Positions 6,177-12,954 of a stretch of DNA of 13,623 bases are shown here, one piece after another. The stretch is from NCBI GenBank assembly GCA_023428515.1, contig JAEYXI010000007.1, positions 1 to 13,623 of the forward strand, in the 5' to 3' direction. The position numbers and the translations under genes were made by a program. Below the pieces are notes generated by a model. The model made no database searches. It was not told the DNA's origin and saw only the letters and a list, made by a program, of their open reading frames with translations. Each line of letters starts with the position of its first letter. Position 1 is the first letter of the stretch. Source of the stretch: Pseudomonadota bacterium (GTDB taxonomy: Bacteria; Pseudomonadota; Alphaproteobacteria; Rhizobiales; Rhizobiaceae).

Positions 6177-7007
6177 TTACTGTGCGGCCAGAAATGCGCG
6201 GGCCGACGCTGCGTCGCAGGGCGCATATCCAAGCCCTTGGATCGTGGCGGCGACCGTTTTGACCAACTCCGCATTGCCGCTGGCCAGCCTGCCATCCGGC
6301 AGATGGAGATTGTTCTCGAAGCCGACCCGTATATGCCCGCCGAGCAGCGCGGCCATGGTGACGCAGGCTGCTTCGCGCTTGCCGAAACCACATACGCTCC
6401 AATTGGCAAATCGCGGCGCTTCGGGTGCAAGAAAGGCCAACAGGTCCGACGGCTGCGAAGTCTGGGAGACGGAATACCGGCCAAGCACATAGAGGACGGG
6501 AATATCCGGCCACGGAACCACGCCGCGCCGGATCATGCCGGCAAGGCGGACGGCTTCCAGGGGATCGTAGAGGATGATCTGCGGGAGGACGGACTCCCGC
6601 TTCATCCAGGCGAGCACGTCGGCGAAGGCCGGCTCCGCCGCCTCGTCGGGAACGAGTTCGCGCAACGCCAGCGAAGCGGCTTCCGGCCGCACCGCCTTGA
6701 GCACTGCGATCTGCCCGGCGGGAGCATAGATATCAAGAGCTTCGGTGGTGATCTGGATCACTAGCCGCTCGCCCACTTCGGCGCGGATCGCGGCGATTGC
6801 CTGCTTGTAGACGTCGGCGTCAAGCAGATGGCGCCCGTCCGGCCGGCGTATGTGCACATGGATCATTGCGGCGCCGGCGTCGGCGCACTCGGCGGCAGTT
6901 CGCGCCAATTCGGCCGCCGTCAACGGAATGGCCGGGTGATCTGCCTTCGTGCGCCTGCCGCCGTTCGGCGCCACGGCGATCATGACCTCGCGATCCTCAG
7001 TCCTCAT
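6177..7007 (-). CDS. BKACE-family (DUF849) beta-keto acid cleavage enzyme
   Basis: 276 residues, full length for the family. BKACE enzymes are Zn-dependent TIM barrels that condense a beta-keto acid with acetyl-CoA and release acetoacetate and a CoA ester. The zinc ligands are visible: His50 and His52 in IHVHIRRPDGRH and Glu231 in GGHIRVGFENN. Arg227 matches the catalytic Arg of the lysine-fermentation enzyme Kce. Compared with Kce as I recall it, the amine-contacting Glu14 is replaced by Arg18 and Asp231 by Asn232, so the substrate is probably not 3-keto-5-aminohexanoate. The gene is divergent from the rpiR-aminotransferase-ABC operon and shares its 87-bp control region. A GGAACGG is the only ribosome-binding candidate. 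Confidence 0.9.
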   Translation of the reverse strand: MRTEDREVMIAVAPNGGRRTKADHPAIPLTAAELARTAAECADAGAAMIHVHIRRPDGRHLLDADVYKQAIAAIRAEVGERLVIQITTEALDIYAPAGQIAVLKAVRPEAASLALRELVPDEAAEPAFADVLAWMKRESVLPQIILYDPLEAVRLAGMIRRGVVPWPDIPVLYVLGRYSVSQTSQPSDLLAFLAPEAPRFANWSVCGFGKREAACVTMAALLGGHIRVGFENNLHLPDGRLASGNAELVKTVAATIQGLGYAPCDAASARAFLAAQ

Positions 7008-7016
7008 ATCCGTTCC

Positions 7017-7036
7017 AATGATCCAACTCGATCATT
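7017..7036. promoter_or_regulatory. Palindrome AATGATC-N6-GATCATT, candidate operator
   Basis: Perfect 7-bp arms (7017-7023 and 7030-7036) with a 6-bp spacer in the divergent region. It lies 10 bp upstream of the BKACE start codon and would cover the transcription start expected from the TATAAT at 7043-7038. Position fits a repressor site; the binding protein is inferred to be the adjacent RpiR regulator. Confidence 0.5.
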
Positions 7037-7037
7037 T

Positions 7038-7066
7038 ATTATACTTATGAAACATATGTTGCAATA
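7038..7066 (-). promoter_or_regulatory. Candidate promoter for the BKACE gene
   Basis: Read on the minus strand, a perfect TATAAT lies at 7043-7038. The only -35 candidates are TTGCAA at 7064-7059 (15-bp spacer) or the poorer TATTGC at 7066-7061 (17-bp spacer), so activation or a weak -35 is likely. On the plus strand the same AT-rich block gives TATACT (7040-7045) as a possible -10 for the rpiR operon, without a good -35. Confidence 0.4.
7048..7063. promoter_or_regulatory. Palindrome TGAAACATATGTTGCA, candidate RpiR operator
   Basis: A 10-bp perfect core AACATATGTT (7051-7060) extends to 16 bp with one mismatched pair. It is centred between the -35 and -10 candidates of the minus promoter and 32 nt before the rpiR start, a good place for control of both directions. 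TG...CA flanks are common in RpiR-family sites, but the assignment is by position. Confidence 0.5.
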
Positions 7067-7094
7067 CGGCGCGACATCGGTTATTCGCTAGGCC

Positions 7095-7979
7095 ATGCAG
7101 GAAGCGCCGCTCGCAGAAAGAATCGTAGAAGCCTTCGACTCGATGTCGGAGCAATTGCAGGCTGCCGCTCGCTACATTCTCCACTCGCCACGCGAAGTGG
7201 CCTTGCTTTCGATGCGGGAGCAGGCGCGGCAAGCGCAGGTGCAGCCCGCCACCATGACGCGGCTTGCCAAGCATCTTGGCTTTGCGGGGTACGAGGATGT
7301 GCGCCAGCTCTACGCCGATGTCCTGCGCAACGACGTCACCGGTTTTGCCGGGCGCGTCGGCACCCAAGCAAAGAGCCAGAAGCTCAAGGGGAGCCAGGCG
7401 CTGGCTGCAGACATGCTTGGCGGCGTCTGCGCGCAAATAAGCTCGCTCTCGCAGCCCGCCGCCCTCGACGCGCTCGTCGAGGCGGCCGAGCGCCTTCACC
7501 GGGCGAGGCGCATCTATTGCCTCGGCCTGCGCTCCAGCCATTCGCCGGCCTGGCATCTGCACTATGTCCTGTCTATTGCCGGCCGGCAGTCGATCATGCT
7601 CGATGCAGTCGGCGGCATCGGCGCCGACGCGCTCGGCAGCGCGACGAGCGACGACGTCCTGGTCGCAGTGAGCGTGCTTCCCTATACGCGGCAGACGGTC
7701 GAACTGACCGAGTATGCCCGGTCATGCGGCGTTTCCGTCGTCGCAATCACCGACAGTCCGGTCGCACCGCTGGCGCAGCTCGCGGCCTGCACCGTTGTCG
7801 TGTCGACCGAAAGCCCGTCCTTCCTTCACACCATGTCGCCGGCCTTCGTCGTCACCGAAATCCTTGGGTCGCTGGTTGCCGGCCAGGCCGGCGAAACGGC
7901 CGGCGAAGCGCTCGCAAGGGTGGACCGGCAATCGGCCGCGCTCAACACCCACCTCAAGGCAAGGACGAAACGTCCGTGA
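7095..7979 (+). CDS. MurR/RpiR family transcriptional regulator (HTH + SIS)
   Basis: 294 residues. The N-terminal RpiR HTH domain spans about 1-80, with the recognition region MREQARQAQVQPATMTRLAKHLGF (about 40-63, shown here in full only as landmark residues Met40, Gln43, Thr53, Phe63). A SIS domain follows at about 138-265 (IYCLGLRSSH, then DVLVAVSV and VVAITDSP), normally binding phosphosugars or other anionic metabolites. It opens the operon that continues with the aminotransferase: its TGA overlaps the GTG start of that gene. Divergence from the BKACE gene and the palindromes between them suggest local control of both transcripts. The ribosome-binding site is weak (TAGG), in line with low expression of a regulator. 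Confidence 0.9.
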   Translation: MQEAPLAERIVEAFDSMSEQLQAAARYILHSPREVALLSMREQARQAQVQPATMTRLAKHLGFAGYEDVRQLYADVLRNDVTGFAGRVGTQAKSQKLKGSQALAADMLGGVCAQISSLSQPAALDALVEAAERLHRARRIYCLGLRSSHSPAWHLHYVLSIAGRQSIMLDAVGGIGADALGSATSDDVLVAVSVLPYTRQTVELTEYARSCGVSVVAITDSPVAPLAQLAACTVVVSTESPSFLHTMSPAFVVTEILGSLVAGQAGETAGEALARVDRQSAALNTHLKARTKRP

Positions 7980-9313
7980 CGAGCATCCTGCATCGCGCTA
8001 TTCATTCCAAACTGCCGGTCGCCGTAGGCGGCAAGGGCATCGAGTTGTTCGATGCGGACGGCAAGGCCTACATCGATGCATCGGGCGGCGCGGCCGTGTC
8101 CTGCCTGGGCCACGCCCATCCGGCTGTCCTGGCGGCGCTCCACGAACAGCTCGACCGGCTGGCCTACGCGCATACAGGCTTCTTCACGTCGGAGGCGGCG
8201 GAGCAGCTTGCCGATCTGCTGGTCGAGGATGCCCCGTCTGGACTGACCCATGCCTATCTGGTCAGCGGCGGCTCCGAAGCCGTCGAGGCGGCGCTGAAAA
8301 TGGCGCGGCAATATTTCGTCGAGAGAGGCGAACCGCAACGACGCCACATCATCGCACGCCGGCAAAGCTATCACGGCAATACGCTCGGCGCGCTTGCGGC
8401 GGGCGGCAACGAGTGGCGGCGCGCCCAGTTCAAGCCGCTCCTCATCGAAACGCATCATATCGATCCCTGCTATGCGTACCGGCTGCAGGAAACCGGCGAA
8501 AGCGACGAGGCCTATGCCGCGCGCGCCGCGCAGCAACTCGAGGACAAGATTCTCGAACTCGGCGCCGATCAGGTCATCGCCTTTGTCGCTGAGACCGTCG
8601 TCGGGGCCACTGCGGGTGCGGTTCCGCCGGTCGCCGATTATCTGAAGCGCATCCGAGCCATCTGCGACCGCCATGGCGTGCTGCTGATCCTCGACGAGGT
8701 TATGTGCGGTATGGGTCGCACCGGCACACTCCACGCCTGCGAGCAGGACGGTATCGTTCCGGACCTGATGACTATCGCCAAGGGACTCGGCGGCGGCTAC
8801 CAGCCGCTCGGCGCGGTCCTGCTGTCACAGGACATATTCGACGCATTCGCAAACGGTTCCGGTTTCTTCCAGCATGGCCACACCTACATGGGGCATCCCA
8901 TGGCGGCGGCCGCCGGTCTCGCCGTGCAGCAGACGATCCGGCGCGAGGGGCTGCTCTCCAATGTCGTGGCGATGGGCGAGGAACTGGAGCGGCAGCTCGT
9001 CGAACGGTTCGGCAACCACCATCACGTCGGCGACATTCGCGGACGCGGGCTGTTCCGCGGCCTCGAACTGGTGTCGGACCGCGCCACCAAACGCCCTTTC
9101 GATCCAAGATCGAAACTGAACGGATCGATCAAGAACGAGGCCATGAAGCGCGGCCTGCTTGTCTATCCGATGGGTGGCACGATCGACGGCCGCTCGGGCG
9201 ACCACGTCCTGCTCGCGCCGCCCTTTATCGTCCAGCGCAGCAACATCACCCGCATCGTCGAACGGCTCGGCGAGGCGATCGACGCCGCGATCGGCTCTCT
9301 TCCAACCGCATAA
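7976..9313 (+). CDS. Class III PLP-dependent aminotransferase
   Basis: 445 residues from GTG 7976, which overlaps the regulator stop (GTGA) and is preceded by AAGGA. This start places the conserved opening [20 protein letters not shown] correctly; an open frame extends further upstream but inside rpiR. Class III landmarks: SGGSEA (97-102, phosphate binding), Tyr132-His133-Gly134, DEVMCGMGR with Asp240 to the pyridine nitrogen, and Lys269 in [14 protein letters not shown] as the Schiff-base lysine. The class acts on omega-amino and beta-amino acids, diamines and related amines with pyruvate or 2-oxoglutarate. In this setting it would supply an oxo compound, perhaps a beta-keto acid for the BKACE enzyme. 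The exact substrate is not readable. Confidence 0.92.
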   Translation: MTSILHRAIHSKLPVAVGGKGIELFDADGKAYIDASGGAAVSCLGHAHPAVLAALHEQLDRLAYAHTGFFTSEAAEQLADLLVEDAPSGLTHAYLVSGGSEAVEAALKMARQYFVERGEPQRRHIIARRQSYHGNTLGALAAGGNEWRRAQFKPLLIETHHIDPCYAYRLQETGESDEAYAARAAQQLEDKILELGADQVIAFVAETVVGATAGAVPPVADYLKRIRAICDRHGVLLILDEVMCGMGRTGTLHACEQDGIVPDLMTIAKGLGGGYQPLGAVLLSQDIFDAFANGSGFFQHGHTYMGHPMAAAAGLAVQQTIRREGLLSNVVAMGEELERQLVERFGNHHHVGDIRGRGLFRGLELVSDRATKRPFDPRSKLNGSIKNEAMKRGLLVYPMGGTIDGRSGDHVLLAPPFIVQRSNITRIVERLGEAIDAAIGSLPTA

Positions 9314-9332
9314 CAAGCAAAGGGGAACTTTC

Positions 9333-10073
9333 ATGAAACTGCACACTGTTCTGTTCGCCGCCTTCGCCACGACGGTAGCCCTCACGCAAAGCGTCCGGGC
9401 CGAGGACCTCGTGGTGGCCACCGACACCGCCTTCGTGCCTTTCGAATTCAAGGAAGGCGACAAATATGTCGGCTTCGACATCGACATGTGGGATGCGATC
9501 GCCAAGGAGATCGGCGTCACCTACACGCTGCAGCCGATGGACTTCAACGGCATCATCCCGGCTCTGCAGACGAAGCAGGTCGACGTCGCGCTCGCCGGCA
9601 TCACCATCAAGGAAGAGCGCCAGAAGGTGATCGACTTCTCCGACGGATACTATGACAGTGGTTTCCTGCTGATGGTTCCGGCCGACAGCGACATCAAGGG
9701 CGCCGAAGACCTCAAGGGCAAGATCCTCGCGGTCAAGACCGGCACTTCGGCGACCGACTACGCCAAGGAGCATTTCACCGAGACGGAGCTGCGCCAGTTC
9801 CCGAACGTCGACAACGCCTATCTCGAGCTCCAGACCGGCCGTGTCGACGCCGCCATGCACGACACGCCCAACGTGCTCTACTATGTGGCGACGGCCGGCG
9901 GCGGGAAAGTGAAGGCCGTGGGCGAGCAGATGATGGCGCACCAATACGGCATCGGCTTTCCGAAGGGCAGCGAGCTGGTCGCAAAGGTCAACGCAGCGCT
10001 CGCCAACATGAAGAAGGACGGCCGCTACAACGAGATCTACAAGAAGTGGTTCGGCGCCGAGCCGCAGAGCTGA
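9333..10073 (+). CDS. glnH: Glutamine-type periplasmic binding protein
   Basis: 246 residues. A signal peptide (1-23) ends VRA before EDLVVATD. The rest follows E. coli GlnH almost throughout: [65 protein letters not shown] and the ending [13 protein letters not shown]. The residues that hold the amino acid in GlnH are kept (Thr91, Arg96 and Asp177 in precursor numbering). AGGGGAA lies upstream of the ATG, 19 bp after the aminotransferase stop. The ligand should therefore be glutamine or something presenting the same amino-acid and amide groups. Alphaproteobacteria more often use Aap/Bra systems, so this close match to the enterobacterial type is notable. Confidence 0.88.
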   Translation: MKLHTVLFAAFATTVALTQSVRAEDLVVATDTAFVPFEFKEGDKYVGFDIDMWDAIAKEIGVTYTLQPMDFNGIIPALQTKQVDVALAGITIKEERQKVIDFSDGYYDSGFLLMVPADSDIKGAEDLKGKILAVKTGTSATDYAKEHFTETELRQFPNVDNAYLELQTGRVDAAMHDTPNVLYYVATAGGGKVKAVGEQMMAHQYGIGFPKGSELVAKVNAALANMKKDGRYNEIYKKWFGAEPQS

Positions 10074-10086
10074 TCCCGTCTTACCG

Positions 10087-10110
10087 GGAGCGCCGGCTCG
10101 CCGGCGCTCC
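10087..10110 (+). promoter_or_regulatory. Intercistronic hairpin between glnH and glnP
   Basis: A perfect 10-bp stem (ggagcgccgg / ccggcgctcc) closes a CTCG tetraloop, 13 bp after the glnH stop and before the glnP ribosome-binding site. Such structures after binding-protein genes are known to stabilise the upstream mRNA or lower read-through, giving excess binding protein over permease. TTCCCCC follows rather than a T-run, so full termination is unlikely. Confidence 0.65.
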
Positions 10111-10133
10111 TTCCCCCTTGCGGGAGGGCTATC

Positions 10134-10790
10134 ATGGAATTCGACTGGTCCGTCATTGCAGACGCCATGCCCGCGCTTCTCAGCGGGGCGCGGCTCACCA
10201 TCCTCATCACGCTGGCGGGGCTTGCCGGCGGGCTCGTCGTCGGCTTCGTCGCCGGATTGATGCGCGCCTACGGCAACGCGTTCCTCAACGCGATCGCCTT
10301 CACCTATGTAGAGCTGATCCGCGGCACGCCGATCGTGGTGCAGGTCATGTTCATCTACTTCGCGCTGCCGGTGCTGGCCGAGATCCGCGTCAACCCGATG
10401 ACGGCGGCCGTCACCGCGATCATCGTCAATGCGGGCGCATATATCGCCGAGATCGTGCGCGGTTCGTTCCTGTCGGTTCACAAGGGGCTGAAGGAAGCCG
10501 GCCTCGCGCTCGGCCTGCCGACGTGGAAGGTGCTGGTCTACATCATCGGCCCCGTCGCCTTCCGCCGCATGATCCCGCCGCTCGGCAACCAGTTCATCGT
10601 CAGCCTCAAGGATACGTCGCTGTTCATCGTCATCGGCGTCGGCGAGCTCACCCGTCAGGGCCAGGAGATCATGGCCGCCAACTTCCGCGCCGTCGAGATC
10701 TGGACGGCCGTGGCCATCCTCTACCTGGTGATGACGGGCACGCTGACGCTCATCCTGCGGGTCACTGAAAAGCGGATGCGAATCCTATGA
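10134..10790 (+). CDS. glnP: Glutamine-type ABC transporter permease
   Basis: 218 residues with about five transmembrane helices. It matches E. coli GlnP along its length: start [40 protein letters not shown] segment, [10 protein letters not shown], the EAA loop [18 protein letters not shown] that contacts the ATPase, and [26 protein letters not shown] precedes the ATG. As only one permease gene is present it probably acts as a homodimer. Its TGA overlaps the ATG of glnQ (ATGA). Confidence 0.9.
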   Translation: MEFDWSVIADAMPALLSGARLTILITLAGLAGGLVVGFVAGLMRAYGNAFLNAIAFTYVELIRGTPIVVQVMFIYFALPVLAEIRVNPMTAAVTAIIVNAGAYIAEIVRGSFLSVHKGLKEAGLALGLPTWKVLVYIIGPVAFRRMIPPLGNQFIVSLKDTSLFIVIGVGELTRQGQEIMAANFRAVEIWTAVAILYLVMTGTLTLILRVTEKRMRIL

Positions 10791-11515
10791 GCATCGTTGA
10801 ATTCAGAAAGGTCACCAAGGCCTTCGGCCCTATCGTCGTGCTGCGCGAGGTGGACCTCAACATTGATGCCGGCGAGGTGGTGGTGCTGATCGGCCCGTCG
10901 GGTTCCGGCAAGTCGACGCTTCTGCGCTGCATCAACGCGCTGGAGGAGATCGACGGCGGCGACCTCGTGGTCGACGGCATCAGCGTCAGGTCCGGCCGCT
11001 CGAAGGTTCGGCTGATCCGCCAGGAAGCCGGCATGGTATTCCAGCAGTTCAACCTGTTTCCGCAGATGACGGCCCTGCAGAACGTCGCCTTCGGGCCGCT
11101 GCGCGTACGCGGAGCGAGCCGCGCGGAGGCGACGGAGCAGGCGTTGGCTCTGCTCGCAAAGGTCGGCCTCGCCGACCGCGGCCACCACTACCCGTCCGAG
11201 CTTTCGGGCGGCCAGCAGCAGCGCGTGGCAATCGCAAGGGCGCTGGCTGTCAGGCCGAAGCTGATGCTGTTCGACGAGCCGACCTCCGCGCTCGATCCCG
11301 AACTGCGCCATGAGGTGCTGCGGGTGATGCAATCGCTCGCCGAGGAAGGCATGACGATGATCGTGGTGACCCACGAGATAGGCTTCGCGCGTCAGGTCGG
11401 CACACGGCTGATCTTCATGGAGAACGGCGCAATCTCGGTCGACGGCAACCCGGCCGGACTGCTGGCCAATCCGGAGAACCCGCGGCTCAGGGATTTCCTC
11501 CAGCATGTCCACTGA
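10787..11515 (+). CDS. glnQ: Glutamine-type ABC transporter ATP-binding protein
   Basis: 242 residues, a complete polar amino acid ABC ATPase. Walker [10 protein letters not shown] (36-44), Q-loop in VFQQFNLF, signature LSGGQQQ (139-145), Walker B LMLFDE with Glu164, and the switch His196 are all intact. Its sequence follows E. coli GlnQ closely (for example [10 protein letters not shown] and [11 protein letters not shown]). Start overlaps glnP by four bases; the end overlaps the C45 hydrolase by 11 bp, so all are co-translated. Confidence 0.92.
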   Translation: MSIVEFRKVTKAFGPIVVLREVDLNIDAGEVVVLIGPSGSGKSTLLRCINALEEIDGGDLVVDGISVRSGRSKVRLIRQEAGMVFQQFNLFPQMTALQNVAFGPLRVRGASRAEATEQALALLAKVGLADRGHHYPSELSGGQQQRVAIARALAVRPKLMLFDEPTSALDPELRHEVLRVMQSLAEEGMTMIVVTHEIGFARQVGTRLIFMENGAISVDGNPAGLLANPENPRLRDFLQHVH

Positions 11516-12566
11516 GGAAGACCGACGCCTCGGCTACATCGAAGCGGTCGGCGCGCCATACGATGTCGGCGTGCAACTCGGCCGGTTCGGCGCCGACATA
11601 ACAAACAGCCATCTTGTCAGGGGCCATGCCTGGGCCTCGGTCATGGCGTTCCGGGATGACCCGAGGGTCGCCGTCATGCGCAGGCTGGTCGAGGATCGTT
11701 TCCCGACCTATTGGCTGGAGCTGAAGGGGTTGGCGCACGGCCTCGGCCTGCCGTTCGACGAGGTGTTCCTGTGGAACTGCCGCGGCGACCTGTGGGCGAT
11801 GGCCCCCGACGGCTGCACCACGGTGCAGATTCCGGGCAGCGAGCCAATCGTCGCGCACAATGAAGACGGCGATCCGAGCTTTCGCGGCCATTGTGCGCTC
11901 GCGCATATCCGACCCGACGAAGGCGCAGCGTTCACCGCCTTCGTCTATCCCGCCTCGATTCCCGGCCACACCTTCGCCGCCACCGAAACCGGCCTTGTCC
12001 AGGCCGTCAACAACATACGTTCGATCGGCGCCGGCCCGGGCCTGCCGCGCATGCTGCTCGGGCGCGCGCTGCTCGACTGCGCCACGCTCGACGAGGCGGT
12101 ACGGCTGATCGAGACGTCCGGCCGCGCGGGCGCGTTCCACATGACGCTGGCGCAGCACGGCGATCGCCGCCTGGTCAGCGTCGAGTTCACGCGGTCGGCC
12201 TGTTCGGTCGAAATTCTGCGACAGCCGCGATGCCACTCCAATCACCTGATCCATCGGGGCATATCGAACGAGCAGCAGGTCATCACGGCGTCTTCATTGT
12301 CGAGGCAGGAGCGCGGCGACGAGATTATCGCCGGCACAGACAATGCTCTGCATGATCCGCTGCCTGTCCTGTGGGATGGCGCCAGGCCTGCACTGCCGGT
12401 TTATCGTGAGCAGCCCGACGACCCGGACCATGAAAACACGCTGGCGACAGTGGTATTCCGCGTCGGGGCTAGGCGTCTGGACTGGCAGGTCCATGACCGC
12501 GCAGGCGGACCGCCGCGGTTCGTGATGGAAGGCACGCTGGTGCCCCAACGCCGTTCTACCAAGTAG
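11505..12566 (+). CDS. C45-family Ntn amidohydrolase (isopenicillin-N acyltransferase/Tan type)
   Basis: 353 residues, typical for family C45. The diagnostic DGCTT is at 102-106: in Penicillium acyltransferase the chain cuts itself between Gly and Cys, freeing Cys as N-terminal nucleophile, here Gly103/Cys104. AHNEDGD (117-123) and the later FVYPASIPG, NNIRSI and SNHL blocks also fit the family. No signal peptide is visible, so it should act in the cytoplasm on imported substrate. Known members cleave or exchange amide bonds of small conjugates such as isopenicillin N or N-beta-alanyl-dopamine. The ATG lies inside the end of glnQ (11-bp overlap), tying it to the importer: transport, then hydrolysis. 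Substrate unknown. Confidence 0.88.
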   Translation: MSTEEDRRLGYIEAVGAPYDVGVQLGRFGADITNSHLVRGHAWASVMAFRDDPRVAVMRRLVEDRFPTYWLELKGLAHGLGLPFDEVFLWNCRGDLWAMAPDGCTTVQIPGSEPIVAHNEDGDPSFRGHCALAHIRPDEGAAFTAFVYPASIPGHTFAATETGLVQAVNNIRSIGAGPGLPRMLLGRALLDCATLDEAVRLIETSGRAGAFHMTLAQHGDRRLVSVEFTRSACSVEILRQPRCHSNHLIHRGISNEQQVITASSLSRQERGDEIIAGTDNALHDPLPVLWDGARPALPVYREQPDDPDHENTLATVVFRVGARRLDWQVHDRAGGPPRFVMEGTLVPQRRSTK

Positions 12567-12577
12567 ATCACGGGTCT

Positions 12578-12592
12578 GCCCCGCTTAGGGGC
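12578..12592 (+). terminator. Short GC hairpin after the C45 gene, weak terminator candidate
   Basis: GCCCC-GCTTA-GGGGC lies 11 bp after the stop codon. The stem is only 5 bp and no T-run follows, so it is a weak candidate for the end of the rpiR-to-C45 transcript. Confidence 0.3.
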
Positions 12593-12760
12593 GCAATGCT
12601 TGATATGCAGGGCTTCCCTTCGCCAGGAAGCCTGCAGCGCTTCGTCCACTCCCGCTTTCGCAGCGGCACATGGGAATTCTCGGCCCTGTTGTTGGTCGAG
12701 GCGGCATATAGGCTCGCAGACTAAGGCGCCGTGCACAATTGGGCCCATTGAATCGCTGAC
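12585..12760 (+). pseudogene. Decayed C-terminal remnant of an IS6-type transposase
   Basis: The frame from about 12596 to the stop at 12724 reads MQGFPSPGSLQRF, closely resembling the MQxFKSPGSAQRF block near the C-terminus of rhizobial IS6-family transposases. Family likeness then shifts to the next frame, where AAAHG...RRHIGSQT resembles the xxHxxxYNTF...QRHLISRRT part. A frameshift near 12650 plus missing N-terminal DDE domain shows it is dead. No terminal inverted repeats could be set with confidence. The call rests on remembered family motifs. Confidence 0.45.
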
Positions 12761-12954
12761 CTGCACCAATAGAGCCTTCTGAATTTCGCAAAGCTGTGAA
12801 CTTCTTGCGGCAGGTTCCAGTTGGGGAGCATCCGATCCGGATTCGTGGCCGGCTCTATAGGAAATGAAGATGCCAACGAAAACCTCAGCCTGCTCCGTGA
12901 AATGCAAACCTGGGACCGTGTAACCCTTTGCCCGGCGCACCGGCGGGCTACGCA

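Larger units (their letters stand above)
12567..12954. other. Gene-poor spacer of lower GC
   Basis: Between the C45 stop and the second RpiR start lie 388 bp holding the small hairpin and the transposase remnant. From about 12725 to 12930 the sequence is clearly less GC-rich by eye than the genes around it and I see no convincing gene. A 19-codon frame at 12864-12923 and a long minus-strand frame are treated as chance. The segment looks like scar tissue from insertion-sequence activity and probably carries the promoter of the downstream regulator, which I could not identify. Confidence 0.5.

Noticed and set aside
7826..8734. 302-codon minus-strand frame
   Set aside because: Antisense to rpiR and the aminotransferase, whose family motifs are unmistakable; shadow frame. 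The 411-codon minus frame at 9246-10481 is rejected for the same reason.
12864..12923. 19-codon ORF preceded by AGGA, upstream of the second RpiR gene
   Set aside because: Too short to judge, codon use unlike the neighbours, and in a lower-GC spacer; a leader peptide role has no further support.
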